DNA from: Pegoplata infirma
Lineage: Eukaryota; Arthropoda; Insecta; Diptera; Anthomyiidae
Assembly: GCA_963921195.1 (NCBI GenBank)
Contig: OY992536.1
Span: 99,101,550 to 99,165,549, forward strand
Direction: 5' to 3'
DNA: 64,000 bases
Position numbers and translations under genes: made by a program. Shown here in pieces: positions 41,520 to 51,351 of this stretch. Position 1 is the stretch's first letter. Each line of letters starts with the position of its first letter. Under the pieces are notes generated by a model, which saw only the letters and a list, made by a program, of their open reading frames with translations, did not search any database and was not told where the DNA came from.

Positions 41520-42560
41520 GCAAAAGACACATCGATCTCAGTTCTTTTGGCAGCAGCACAAGTAAAAGTACGTGCTGCCAATGGAGAACTAATAACGCTA
41601 CGTTCACTTATTGATCAAGAGTCCCAAATAACAGGCCTTCCAGAAGAGACTTCTCAAATATTAGCCCTTCGTAAGGTAAAATGTAAAACTAATATATGTA
41701 GGAGAATGAAAAAACACACACTCAGTCTACTTCAGTGCGTCAAAGAAGCCGGTCGTGCGCGTAACAATAGTTCAACCCTTATTTTTACTTAATCAAATTA
41801 AACAACATAAACTTTGTATTCTTTAATAAACTTTATTTTTAAACTAAAACAAAACTCTACATATATGGCCTTGAAACTGCAATGGTAGCTACCATTGCAC
41901 TTTTACGCCTAGGCGTTTCAAAAGCTAAGATCAAATTGCTCTTACAACCGCAGTTTTTAAGTAACCAGACAGTGGAATCAAGAGCTTGCATCTTACCGTC
42001 AATAACGGGACCTCAACCTAGTAAGTCACTTACGACTGACATCAGCCAGTGGTATAACTATACAATTACCGACCCACTGTTTTACAAGACTGATAGAATT
42101 AATATTCTAATCAAAGCTGACATATATAACAGCAACATAGAAGAAGGTATATGTAAAAGAGGAGGGCTACAGGGTCAATCCACTAAATTAGGTTAGATTC
42201 TATCTGGAGTCTTCAATAATAAAAGCAGCAGCAACAAATTGGTAGCAGTAACAAATTTGGAGTGATTTTGGGAGATAGAAGAACTTGCTACTAATAAAGA
42301 TGAATACACAGAGGATAAAGTCTGGATATGAAAAAACTACAAAGATTGATGAAAATGGGTCAATTGACTTTGGAGATTCAAGAAGACAAGCATTGGCCAG
42401 GATGCTACCTCTAGAATATTTAGTTCTTGGTTACATAGAAGAACTAAATGAGATCTATAGCGGATAATATTACTTGCCACATCAATCTGTTATAAGGGAA
42501 AGTAGATTAACAACTAAATTACGGGTCGTATTTGATGCCTCTGCTAAAACAACAAATGGA
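41520..42560 (+). pseudogene. pol: BEL/Pao-type Pol fragment (protease and N-terminal RT region)
   Basis: AQVKVRAANGELITLRSLID followed by ESQ is the BEL protease; the usual DQGSQ motif reads DQESQ here. About 90 bp of unrelated AT-rich sequence interrupts it. Then come LQPQFLSNQTVESRACI, DPLFYKTDRINILI and, in other frames, the VFDASAKT motif of BEL reverse transcriptase near 42530. At least five frame breaks. The RT catalytic part is absent. Confidence 0.65.
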
Positions 42561-42730
42561 ACGATTACGTAAAACTACATATAATTTTGCAACTTGCAAC
42601 GCGGTGGTTATTCGTGAGAAGAGAATCCGTGTGATCATACAACTTTAAAGCGCTTTTTTTTGCTATTATATTATTTTGCGAATTATTAAAATTAACTTTA
42701 ATCATCAGATGCAAGATATAAATCATACAA

Positions 42731-42953
42731 ATGCCTCCTAAGAAGACGAGCAATTGCACCATGTGCACTGAATAATTATAGAATGCTTCAGTGCGACACC
42801 TGTGATGGTTCTTGCCACTATGATTGCGCAAAGGTGGGTGATGAAATCCATGATCTTAGTTGGAATTGCGAATCATGTATGGGTGCACGTGGAAACACAC
42901 AGGGTCAACCACTGAGACCACACACCCATGTGAGACCAGAGACCATGAAGTAG
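42731..42953 (+). pseudogene. PHD-finger ORF1 start of a non-LTR element
   Basis: ATG at 42731 gives MPPKKTSNCTMCTE, then a frame break, then LQCDTCDGSCHYDCAK and WNCESCMG. Together these make a C4HC3 finger. The N-terminal position and basic start resemble ORF1 of a CR1/Jockey element. It is a third PHD type, different in sequence from those at 1 and 17459. Confidence 0.5.
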
Positions 42954-43160
42954 AAAAACTTCAAATTGACCACATTATTCCTTTTCATTCCTTTTTAGGT
43001 TTTTATTTTTCTAAAAAAATAGTCTACACATATTTTCAAATCGAAAAGACGCGTGGGTGTGTGTTTTATACAAAAAAAAATAATAAAAAAAGAAATAAAA
43101 TTCATATTATTTCAAAGATATAAGTAAAAATATATATTAAATTAATATTATTTATTTCAG

Positions 43161-43337
43161 TAAGGATATTTATACAAAATTCATGTTGGAAAAATACTTA
43201 TGTTGGTGTAATGATGACAATCTAGACAGCTACCTAGCAAAACAACTACCCATGTAAGTTTCCACTTATAATTTGAATTTGTGTTGTTTGTTAACCAAAA
43301 AATATTTTGTTTTTTTTAGCGATAAAAAAGGACAATG
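43161..43337 (+). pseudogene. Two exon-like pieces ending in a stop (unrecognised)
   Basis: After a TTTATTTCAG acceptor (ends 43160), a frame reads FMLEKYLCWCNDDNLDSYLA and ends at a GTAAGT donor (43254). The TTTTTTTTAG acceptor ends at 43319. The next exon gives DKKGQ and TGA, in phase with the first across the 66-bp intron. The consistent splice signals suggest a former gene end. I do not recognise it; it could belong to a transposon or a host gene fragment. Confidence 0.35.
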
Positions 43338-44082
43338 AATCAATTTCAAACAATTTAACTTTAAAAATAAAAATAAAATAATTTATAAATCATTAAAAAA
43401 GTATTTCGGGAAGAGTTGGATTCTTTATAAAGCTAGGACCAGCACAAAGCCAATCGCCGAAAATTGATTCCTTTTAACAATAACACTGTGTGTAATTTTT
43501 TAAGTCGACCATGATCATGGCAAAATAACCATATACGGACACCACTACGTGATAAAAGACTAAAAAAAAAGACCCGTGTCTCCCAATTTTTCCCAAAGTC
43601 ATGCACTTTTTTTTATGGGCCGCCAAAGATTTGGGGCCTCGGTATCATTTTCGCAAAAAAGTGATCATTTTCTCGGGCTCATATCTTGCAAACCGTTCAG
43701 AATTTCGATTTACTCTCTGAGGCAAAGTTGTAACTCTTGTCATAAAGAACAAAAATTGCGAAAATATAAAATCAAAAACACTTCACCTTCCAGATCAAAA
43801 TCGCAAAAAACTTAAAAAAAATCGTTTTTTTTTACCTTTTTTCTCCTGTTCAGGTCCATAGGTAGCAAACCGTTCAAAATTCAAGGAAACAATCAACTAC
43901 AAAAATTTACCTAAGATTTCAATAAACAAATTTCTACAACATATAAACTTCCTGGGAATAATTCTTAACACCGTTTAGGTAGCGCTTAGGTAGCCGCAAA
44001 AGTGAAAAAAGTGACGCCGTGAAAGTTATATAAAGTGCTACAACATAATTCGTACACAACAGTGGCAACTGACAGTTTCAGT
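43338..44082 (+). other. Upstream region of the transposase-like gene
   Basis: No gene. The motif GCAAACCGTTCA(G/A)AATT occurs twice (about 43688 and 43868), giving a diverged internal repeat, and TATATAAAG at about 44026 could be a core promoter. I found no inverted repeat matching the downstream flank. Confidence 0.35.
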
Positions 44083-45853
44083 ATGCAGTGTGAAAAAATT
44101 GATTTATTTTGCTACGTTTGCGGTCATCAAACCAGAAAAAAAACATCTACAAGATTTCAAAAGGAAAATAATCTTTTAACTAGTGAATTCAAAAGAGCAC
44201 ATACATTGTTTTTCGACGAAGTGGACTTGACTGGTGAAAATTACACACCTAATACAGTGTGTCGCCAATGTTATAACAATCTCATGGCATGATTGAGTGG
44301 AGGCAGAGGTACTATGAAGTATTGTAAGCCGGTAAACTGGATTAATCGCCCAGTTGATCATGATGCAACCAGTTGCTATGCATGCGTAAATTACACATGT
44401 CGTCTAAATCAACATGCTGAGAAGAACAAAATTTATAAAGCAACTGCAACAGCCACACTACCAGTGCTTGCACCTGAAAATTTTGTATCACCAAGGCCGC
44501 CAACTCCAGATCGTACTACAGAATTTACAGCAATGAGTAGAGCAAGTGGTGTTACTTATGAAGATCCATTTGATACCGATTATGAGCCCCAACAGGGAAG
44601 AGATGGACCACAACTAATAACACAAATGGAAATGGATTTCATTGTGGCCATATTGGGATTATCGCAGCGACTTGCAATATTTTTGACAGCTTTTTTAAAG
44701 CAAAGAAAACTCACACATGCTAATGTTAATTCTACGGCGTACCGCAAACGACAAGCTGAATTTCAGAGGCTCTACACTCTAAATGATGACAATTCGTTCG
44801 CTTACTGCAACGATATAAAAGCTTTGGTGGTAAAAATGGGAATGAACTACATCGCTAGTGAGTGGAGATTATTTATTGATGGTTCTGTTTCAAGCTTGAA
44901 AGCAGTGTTGTTGCATGTGTCGAACCGAAAACCTTCCATTCCGCTAGCAATGGGTATCAACATGAAAGAAAGCTATGAAACATTGAAAGATATAATGGAA
45001 AAAATCAAATATTACGAAAATAAATGGAAGATTTGCTGTGATTTGAAGGTCATCAACATTTTGCAAGGGATCATCGATAAGGGCGGCTTCCCAAAATTCT
45101 TTTGTTTTCTTTGTAATTGGGATTCACGCTCACTTCTGAATCAATACCAATGTAATTCGTGGAGGCCAAGAGGAAGTGTGGATGAACAAATAGAACAACA
45201 TAGACTGAAGAATGTACCTTTATTTGACAATACTCAAGACATCTTGCTGCCACCGCTCCACATAAAATTGGGAATTGTTAAAAAATTCATCGAAGTGGCC
45301 GTTATAAATTGTCCAAACGCATTCGACTATTTGAAAAGCGTTTTCCCAAAGCGTAGCGATGACAAAATTAAAAAAGGTAATGTAGTAAATTTAAAACGAA
45401 TTTTTGTTCACCTAATTGTACTATTTACACTATGTTAATGTTTTCTTTTCTGTCTTTATTTTTTGTTTTCATTTAACAGGCGTACTTAATGGCCCTGACA
45501 TTAGAAAGCTATTCAAGAGCAACTTTGATTCATCGCTTGATGAAAATCATTCAATGGCATGGATTTACCTTCAGCGTGTATGCACCAGAGTCTTGGGAGG
45601 GGATCGAGACGCGTAACCGGAAGCAAGAGAATGGGTGAAAGAAATGCTGCATTATTTTGAGATAATCGGCGCATCGATGACATTAAAGCTGCATTTTCTT
45701 CATTTTCATTTTGACGATTTTATCAAACAACTCCCTACCGAATCCGATGAGCAAGGAGAACGGTTTCACCAAACCACAATGCCCATGGAAAAACAGTCGC
45801 GGCTAGGGTACCATTTTCTCCCGCCAAATAAGTCATTTTTGACACGAAGATGA
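44083..45853 (+). pseudogene. Transposase-like protein of an unclassified arthropod repeat family, two exons
   Basis: Exon 1 (44083-45376) has a cysteine-rich start (CYVCG, CRQCY, CYAC), then a linker, a helical middle, WRLFIDGSVSSLKAVLLH and KICCDLKVI. A FCFLCNWDSR zinc-like motif and LPPLHIKLG follow. A 103-bp intron with GTAATG donor and TTTAACAG acceptor leads in phase to exon 2, with VLNGPDIRKLF and DEQGERFHQ. I recognise this as a protein family repeated in many arthropod and cnidarian genomes. FID, CDL and the late DE/GE suggest a DDE-type nuclease, which is inference. TGA at 44290 and TAA at 45614 interrupt it, and the C-terminus looks frameshifted. Confidence 0.65.
45377..45479 (+). 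other. Intron of the transposase-like gene
   Basis: GTAATG donor, AT-rich body with long pyrimidine tract, TTTAACAG acceptor. Removal keeps the reading frame (codon split G/GC) and joins two parts that are contiguous in the family. Confidence 0.7.
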
Positions 45854-46199
45854 TTTTCTCTAACGATTGAATGTATTAGTGAATAAGTTATTTTTAATTT
45901 GATGGAATAGGTTTTTTCTGGAATAAAATAAATCAGTTGCGAATCGGCGCTAAACCAAAAATAGCTGTTTTAATGGGAATACTACATGGCGATCCTGCCA
46001 TAATATAAAAGAAACAAAGGAACAGTAAAATTAAAAAATAAATTTAAACAAACAAAAAAAAATTTCAAGCAACACAGACTTATGCAACACAGCCTTATGA
46101 TGATAATGATGTTGCGTTGATATGATCTAGATTGTTGACTGATTAATAGGAAAACGAGAAATTCGAGGATTAGAATGAAAAATATCCTAAGGGAACGTT
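45854..46199 (+). other. No gene; AT-rich spacer
   Basis: It contains AATAAAATAAATC at about 45922, a possible poly(A) signal for the preceding gene. Nothing else recognised. Confidence 0.3.
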
Positions 46200-46385
46200 A
46201 GTTCCTATAATCGGAACGAACTTATCGGTTATGCAGATGCCAACTGGGCAGAATTGATAGAAAATCGAAATCTGGATACATCCTCATGCTTAATGGAAGT
46301 GCTGTTAGCTGAGCTTGTGAAAACAAAATAGTGTCTTATTTTCAACAAGAGAATCAGAATTTATTGCGTTATCTGAAGCTTAAAA
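46200..46385 (+). pseudogene. pol: Copia-type RNase H fragment
   Basis: In broken frames it encodes NELIGYADANWAE, RKSGYI and an LNGSAV turn, the same stretch that occurs in the copia element at 59660-59840. It is about 60 codons long with two frameshifts. It lies just upstream of the LTR-gag triplication and could be the 3' end of a copia copy. Confidence 0.6.
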
Positions 46386-46588
46386 ATATGCCGTTTTGTT
46401 GGCAAAAAGAAAATCTGGCATCACACCCTAACAGCTGTTCTAATGCACTTCTGTGCAACTTCCAATATTCTAATTCTTACTTATCTTTTTCACTTACGTT
46501 TATAAAGTCATATTGAGAACTTTAATAAATCTTCCTCTTAAGCATAGTATTACACTATCTATCGTTTTTAATTAACACAATTACATCA

Positions 46589-46602
46589 GGTTATGCGCCC
46601 AG
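46589..46602 (+). other. Primer binding site, initiator tRNA-Met (internal) type, unit 1
   Basis: GGTTATGCGCCCAG directly follows an LTR ending in CA. Units 2 (47264-47277) and 3 (48335-48348) read GGTTATGGGCCCAG, the usual copia-group form, so unit 1 has one change. Confidence 0.75.
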
Positions 46603-46667
46603 TTTGTGAAAAATATAAAGAAAAAGATCCGTTTTAAGTGTAATCCGTTTTATTTTTTTTTGATAAA

Positions 46668-47130
46668 ATGGCAGTATCAACAAATTTCAACGTTTAAAAA
46701 TTGATGGGTAGGAAGAACTACGCATCATGGTCGTTTGCGATGAAGAATCTGCTCCAACATGAGGAATTATGGGAGACAGTTCAAGGCGTGTATACTGCCA
46801 GTGGAATTGACGTGAAGGCTGATACCAAGGCAAAAGCAAAAATAATCTTGATGGTAAATAAAATTAATTATGTCCACATTGAAGATACTCAGATATCAAA
46901 GGAATTTTGGGACAATTTAAAAAATGCTTTCCTCGGGGTTAGCGTGTAGAGTTGGACTATTACGTCAACTGATAACCACACGTCTATCAACATCTGAAAA
47001 CGTTGAAGAACATGTAAGCCAAATAGTGTCAACTGCACATAAACTGAAAGAGGTTGACATGCCGGTAGGTGATGAATGGATAGGAACACTTCTGTTGGCC
47101 GGTTTACCTGAAGAGTTGATGAAGCCTGTT
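46668..47130 (+). pseudogene. gag: Copia-type Gag N-terminal part, unit 1
   Basis: ATG at 46668 gives MAVSTNFNV, then TAA. The frame goes on with LMGRKNYASWSFAMKNLLQ, ELWETVQG and KEFWDNLKNAF, the UBN2-type Gag of copia elements. A deletion in GGGTTAGCG at about 46938 shifts the frame relative to units 2 and 3; NVEEHVSQIV follows. The early TAA is common to all three units. Confidence 0.75.
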
Positions 47131-47337
47131 CAACTTCCAATATTCTAATTCTTACTTATCTTTTTCACTTCCGTTTATAAAGTCATATTGAGAACTTTAA
47201 TAAATCTTCCTCTTAAGCATAGTATTACACTATTTATCGTTTATAATTAAGACAATTACATCAGGTTATGGGCCCAGTTTGTGAAAAATATAAAGAAAAA
47301 TATCCGTTTTAAGTGTAATCCGTTTTATTTTGATAAA

Positions 47338-47811
47338 ATGTCAGTATCAACAAATTTCAACGTTTAAAAATTGATGGGTAGGAAGAACTACGCATCATGG
47401 TCGTTTGCGATTAAGAATCTGCTCCAACATGAATTATGGGAGACAGTTCAAGGCATGTATCCTGCCAGTGGAATTGCCGTGAAGGCTGATACCAAGGCAA
47501 AAGAAAAAATAATCTTGATGGTAGATAAAATTAATTATGTCCACATTGAAGATGCTCATACATCAAAGGAATTTTGGGACAATTTAAAAAATGCGTTCCA
47601 TGACTCAGGGTTAACGCGTAGAGTTGGACTATTACGTCAACTGATAAACACACGTCTACCAACATCTGAAAACGTTGAAGAATATGTAAGCCAAATAGTG
47701 TCAACTGCACATAAACTGAATGAGGTTGACATGCTGGTAGGTGATGAATGGATAGGAACACTTCTATTGGCCGGTTTACCTGAAGAGTTGATGAAGCCTG
47801 TTCAACTTCCA
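47338..47811 (+). pseudogene. gag: Copia-type Gag N-terminal part, unit 2
   Basis: Best unit: after the shared TAA at codon 10 the frame is open for about 150 codons, through RRVGLLRQLINTRLP, EYVSQIVSTAHKL and GLPEELMKPVQL. A MITE is inserted right after this, at 47812. Gag is the structural protein of the copia particle. Confidence 0.78.
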
Positions 47812-48208
47812 CACTCAAAGAATTATGTAGGTAAATTCCAGTGAATATTCACTTAAAACAAATGAAATTTTATTTAAAAACCATTCCACTGTTTTTTCAT
47901 TTAAAATAAAAACGTATTACAGTCAATTTTAAATGTTAATTTAATGACTAACCAAAACATTAAAAAACTAGTGAATATTCAGTTATTTTGTATTGAAAAA
48001 CAGTAAAACTATAGAAGAAATTTTTTACTGCCGAAATTGAATGTAACAGAAAATTCAGTTTTAAGACAGTAAATTATTTTTTTTAAACCACAGAAACAGT
48101 AGAAAACAAGAAATCCATAATAAAATTAATGATTTTTCTTTTAAAATAACTTTACTGTTTGATTTTTAAAATAACCTACAAACAGTTAATGACAAAATTT
48201 TCTTAGTG
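47812..48208. mobile_element. Small MITE with CA target duplication, 397 bp
   Basis: The ends read CACTCAAAGAATT and, in reverse complement, CACTAAGAAAATT. CA lies on both sides (47810-47811 and 48209-48210), and the empty sequence CTTCCAATATTC is in unit 1 at 47134. The body is rich in CAGTAAA/TTTACTG words. Confidence 0.75.
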
Positions 48209-48408
48209 CAATATTCTAATTCTTACTTATCTTTTTCACTTCCGTTTATAAAGTCATATTGAGAACTTTAATAAATCTTCCTCTTAAGCATAGTATTACA
48301 CTATTTATCGTTTATAATTAAGACAATTACATCAGGTTATGGGCCCAGTTTGTGAAAAATATAAAGAAAAATATCCGTTTTAAGTGTAATCCGTTTTATT
48401 TTGATAAA

Positions 48409-48959
48409 ATGTCAGTATCAACAAATTTCAACGTTTAAAAATTGATGGGTACTACGCATCATGGTCGTTTGCGATTAAGAATCTGCTCCAACATGAATTA
48501 TGGGAGACAGTTCAAGGCGTGTATCCTGCCAGTGGAATTGACGTGAAGGCTGATACCAAGGCAAAAGAAAAAACAATCTTGATGGTAGATAAAATTAATT
48601 ATGTCCACATTGAAGATGCTCATACATCAAAGGAATTTTGGGACAATTTAAATAATGCGTTTCATGACTCAGGGTTAACGCGTAGAGTTGGACTATTACG
48701 TCAACTGATAAACACACGTCTACCAACATCTGAAAACGTTGAAGAATATGTAAGCCAAATAGTGTCAACTGCACATAAACTGAATGAGGTTGACATGCTG
48801 GTAGGTGATGAATGGATAGGAACACTTCTATTGGCCGGTTTACCTGAACAGTTGATAAAGCCAATGCAGTGTCATTGGAAAATAGCTTCAGCGAAGATGA
48901 CGATTTTTTTGGTTTTGATGAACATAGTGAAAACTCTTAAGTATTGGAAAAATCCTTAA
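48409..48959 (+). pseudogene. gag: Copia-type Gag, unit 3, running on past the repeat
   Basis: Same Gag as units 1 and 2 with the shared TAA and a 9-base loss removing GRKN-type codons. At the end it reads LPEQLIKPMQC instead of joining an LTR, so unit 3 shows the original continuation. From about 48870 the sequence matches 53855-54040, a later part of a copia Pol, so this too is a deletion junction. Confidence 0.65.
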
Positions 48960-49800
48960 TATTATTGGAAACAACGATGTTCCCAATAAGAATAGAAGGT
49001 TGTTAAGTCAAACGTAGGAAGACCGAAGATGGAACTGTAGTGTGTATATGGTCTATGTTACCATCGGTCATTATTGCAACATGACCTAATACATTCGCAC
49101 ATACAGAGTTGTGTGTAGACAGCGGTGCAACTGCACACATGTGTTGCAGTAAAGAATTGTTTACAAATTATAAAGAGCGTAAAGAAATCATTTCATTGGC
49201 GGGAGACAAACAAATTGAAATTAATGGTTTACAGATTAAATTTCAAAATGTTTTTCCCCCAGAATTGAAAATGAATTTTATATCTCTCAGTCGGGTCGTT
49301 GAAAATGGGTTGTTTGTAAAATTTAACTCAACGTCTGCAATAATACATCGACCTGATGGCACAGTGGTGTTGAAGGCCAAAAAGCAGAACAATTAATTTT
49401 TGGGAAAAGGCAAGACTGAAAGTCTTTTTGCTGCTGGTAATTTAGACCAAATGTGGCACAATCGATTTGGTCACGTAAATTTTAAATCATTATTCGAAAT
49501 GTATGATAAGTCGATGGTAATTGTTGATAAATTATTTATCTCATTCGGCGAAATTTAGAACATGCATGCTAAGCATATTCCATGTAAGCCCATTACCAAA
49601 AGAGTCTAATACAAGATCGAACAACCTGTTGGAACTCATACATAGTGATGTGGTCCATTCAATGTACACTCCCTTAGTGGTTCCAAGTATTTCGTCACGT
49701 TCATTGATGATTTCTCAAGACGAATATTTGTATATTGCACCAAGGCCAAAAGTGACGAATGGCACAAATCTGATCCCTCCAGCAACAGAGGCAAATGCAA
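48960..49800 (+). pseudogene. pol: Copia-type protease, pre-integrase and start of integrase
   Basis: LCVDSGATAHMCCSKEL is the copia protease, open for about 95 codons. It ends in TAA before WHNRFGHVNFKSL, the zinc-binding histidine region of integrase. In a third frame IHSDVV and, shifted again, FIDDFSRRIFVYC cover the first catalytic aspartate and its surroundings. The core stops there. It is placed after gag in the right order, so it may be the same copy as unit 3. Confidence 0.68.
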
Positions 49801-49805
49801 GAGTT

Positions 49806-50315
49806 GAGTGGAAAAGACACGATCAAAAGGCAAGTGACGCCGTCAGAATTGGGACTCATTGCTGATTGTACCACATCGTATGAAATGTGGCAAAAACTAG
49901 AATCTACATTTCAGTCAAAGCGGGATGCGCCACCCTTTTGAAAAGAGATGCACTGGCACGTATGAAAGATGGTGATAATATCCGGGAACATTTGAACGAA
50001 TTTTTTGAGTCAGTTTCGAAGCTGAAGGAGAAAGTTAAAGTTGGTGACGACCTGCTTGCTATTTTGTTGTATAGTTTGCCAAACTCGTATGAAACATTCC
50101 GTTGTGCATTGGAGACAAGGGATGAACTTCCAAGCCCAGATGTGTTATGGGTGAAATTTTTAGAAGAGGAACTGTCTAGAAAGACGATAGAACTGAGCAT
50201 AGTCGCTACAATGGCACTAATCTGTATTTTACCAAAGCGGAAAATAGTTAAATTTATCACATCCAGCCCTACAAACGCAACCTGCTCAGTCCTTCTGGCC
50301 GTCGCTCTACTCTAA
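49806..50315 (+). pseudogene. gag: Copia Gag fused in frame to an env tail
   Basis: After a broken start (VEWKRHDQKASDAVRIGTH), the frame at 49887-50180 encodes KRDALARMKDGDNIREHLNEF and LLYSLPNSYETF, a copia-type Gag. Without a break it then reads IVATMALICILPKRK, equivalent to the transmembrane tail of the env remnant at 52300, and ends at 50315. The joined product is a recombination artefact, not a known protein. No signal peptide or fusion motif is present. Confidence 0.65.
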
Positions 50316-50324
50316 GGGGGGAGG
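50313..50324 (+). other. Polypurine tract
   Basis: AAGGGGGGAGG lies immediately upstream of the LTR start, as expected for plus-strand priming of an LTR element. The second LTR at 55248 lacks it. Confidence 0.75.
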
Positions 50325-50826
50325 AGTTACGGAATGAGCCGTATATTATAAGTATTTTCATTATTATTATTGTTATCACATATTACAACTTTATATACAT
50401 CCCACAATTTATATATTATATTGTATTTTCTGACCACTTATAGTGGCATCCATATAAATGTATTTCACCACAATCAATTGTCTGGTGTTGATTCAACAAT
50501 TATTATGTTTTGCTTATTAGCGACATACATAATTCTTAATACTTTTTATTTTTAATGTTTTAAGTGGCAACAAAGAAACTGTAATATAAACAATATACAT
50601 GGATTCTTGGAATTGTATTTTTACTGACATAAACAGTTTCTTTGCTGCCTAAAGTATAGATATTGATTGTGGTGATGTAGAGACTTTGTAGTATAGTTTG
50701 AAAACTGTTTCTTCTCTGTAAAAGAAAAGTTTATATTAAAAGTAATAAAATAAAAAATTGTAAAAGAAACCCCTTTGGTTTGGTTTTGTATTATTAATAA
50801 AGGATAATTGGTTCATACCCAAAACT
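50325..50826 (+). repeat. LTR A of a 17.6/297-like element
   Basis: It starts AGTTACGG and ends CCAAAACT, a short AGTT/AACT inverted end. A polypurine tract lies before it and a TGGCGCAGTC primer site after it. It is closely similar to LTR B. A near-perfect 17-bp inverted repeat (50566-50582 with 50633-50649) would form a hairpin in the transcript, and the same pair exists in LTR B. AATAAA signals lie near 50735-50800. Confidence 0.85.
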
Positions 50827-50840
50827 GGCGCAGTCTAAAG
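50826..50840 (+). other. Primer binding site after LTR A
   Basis: TGGCGCAGTCTAAAG, the T being shared with the LTR end. This is tRNA-Ser type as at 906 and after LTR B and C. Confidence 0.75.
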
Positions 50841-50888
50841 GCGACTTTTTTCAATAAGTTAACCTACGTCTGAAAGGAGATACGAAAA

Positions 50889-51230
50889 TTCTTGATGGAA
50901 TATCAGTGAATTATCAGAAAATTTTTGGGAAAACAATACAGAAAATAATACGAAAATTCTTGATGGAATATCAGTGAATTATCAGAAATTTTTTGGGAAA
51001 ATAATACAAAAAATAATACAGAAATTCTTGATGGAATATCAGTGAATTATTAGAAAATTTTTGGGAAAATAATACAGAAATTCTTGATGTGAATTATTCA
51101 GTGAATTATTCGAAAAATTTTTGGGAAAATAATACAAAAAAAAAATCTTGATGGAATATCAGTGAATTTAAAATTTTTTTTAAGAAATCAAATTCTTGAT
51201 GGAATATCAGTGAATTATCTAAAAGGTGCA
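50889..51230 (+). repeat. Six tandem leader repeats
   Basis: TTCTTGATGGAATATCAGTG recurs at about 50889, 50957, 51025, 51081 (partial), 51145 and 51193, with units of 48-68 bp. Further copies follow LTR B (55889, 55933) and LTR C (56479). They lie in the untranslated leader between primer site and gag. Confidence 0.85.
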
Positions 51231-51351
51231 ACGATTCTTAACATTTCTTGATAGTACAACATTGTACTGGCATAACACAACTAAAGTTGACGATTTAAAC
51301 TTCAGCAATGGAAGTTTCCCTATTTCTGTCCATAAATGAGTCAGGTGTGAT

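Larger units (their letters stand above)
46456..48870 (+). repeat. Tandem triplication of copia LTR end - PBS - gag, about 675-bp unit
   Basis: Units start with CAACTTCCAATATTC at 46456 and 47131, and the third resumes at 48209 after a MITE. Each contains the end of an LTR, an initiator-Met-type primer site, and about 150 codons of gag. The gag end of units 1 and 2 joins the next LTR fragment at AAGCCTGTT. Confidence 0.88.
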
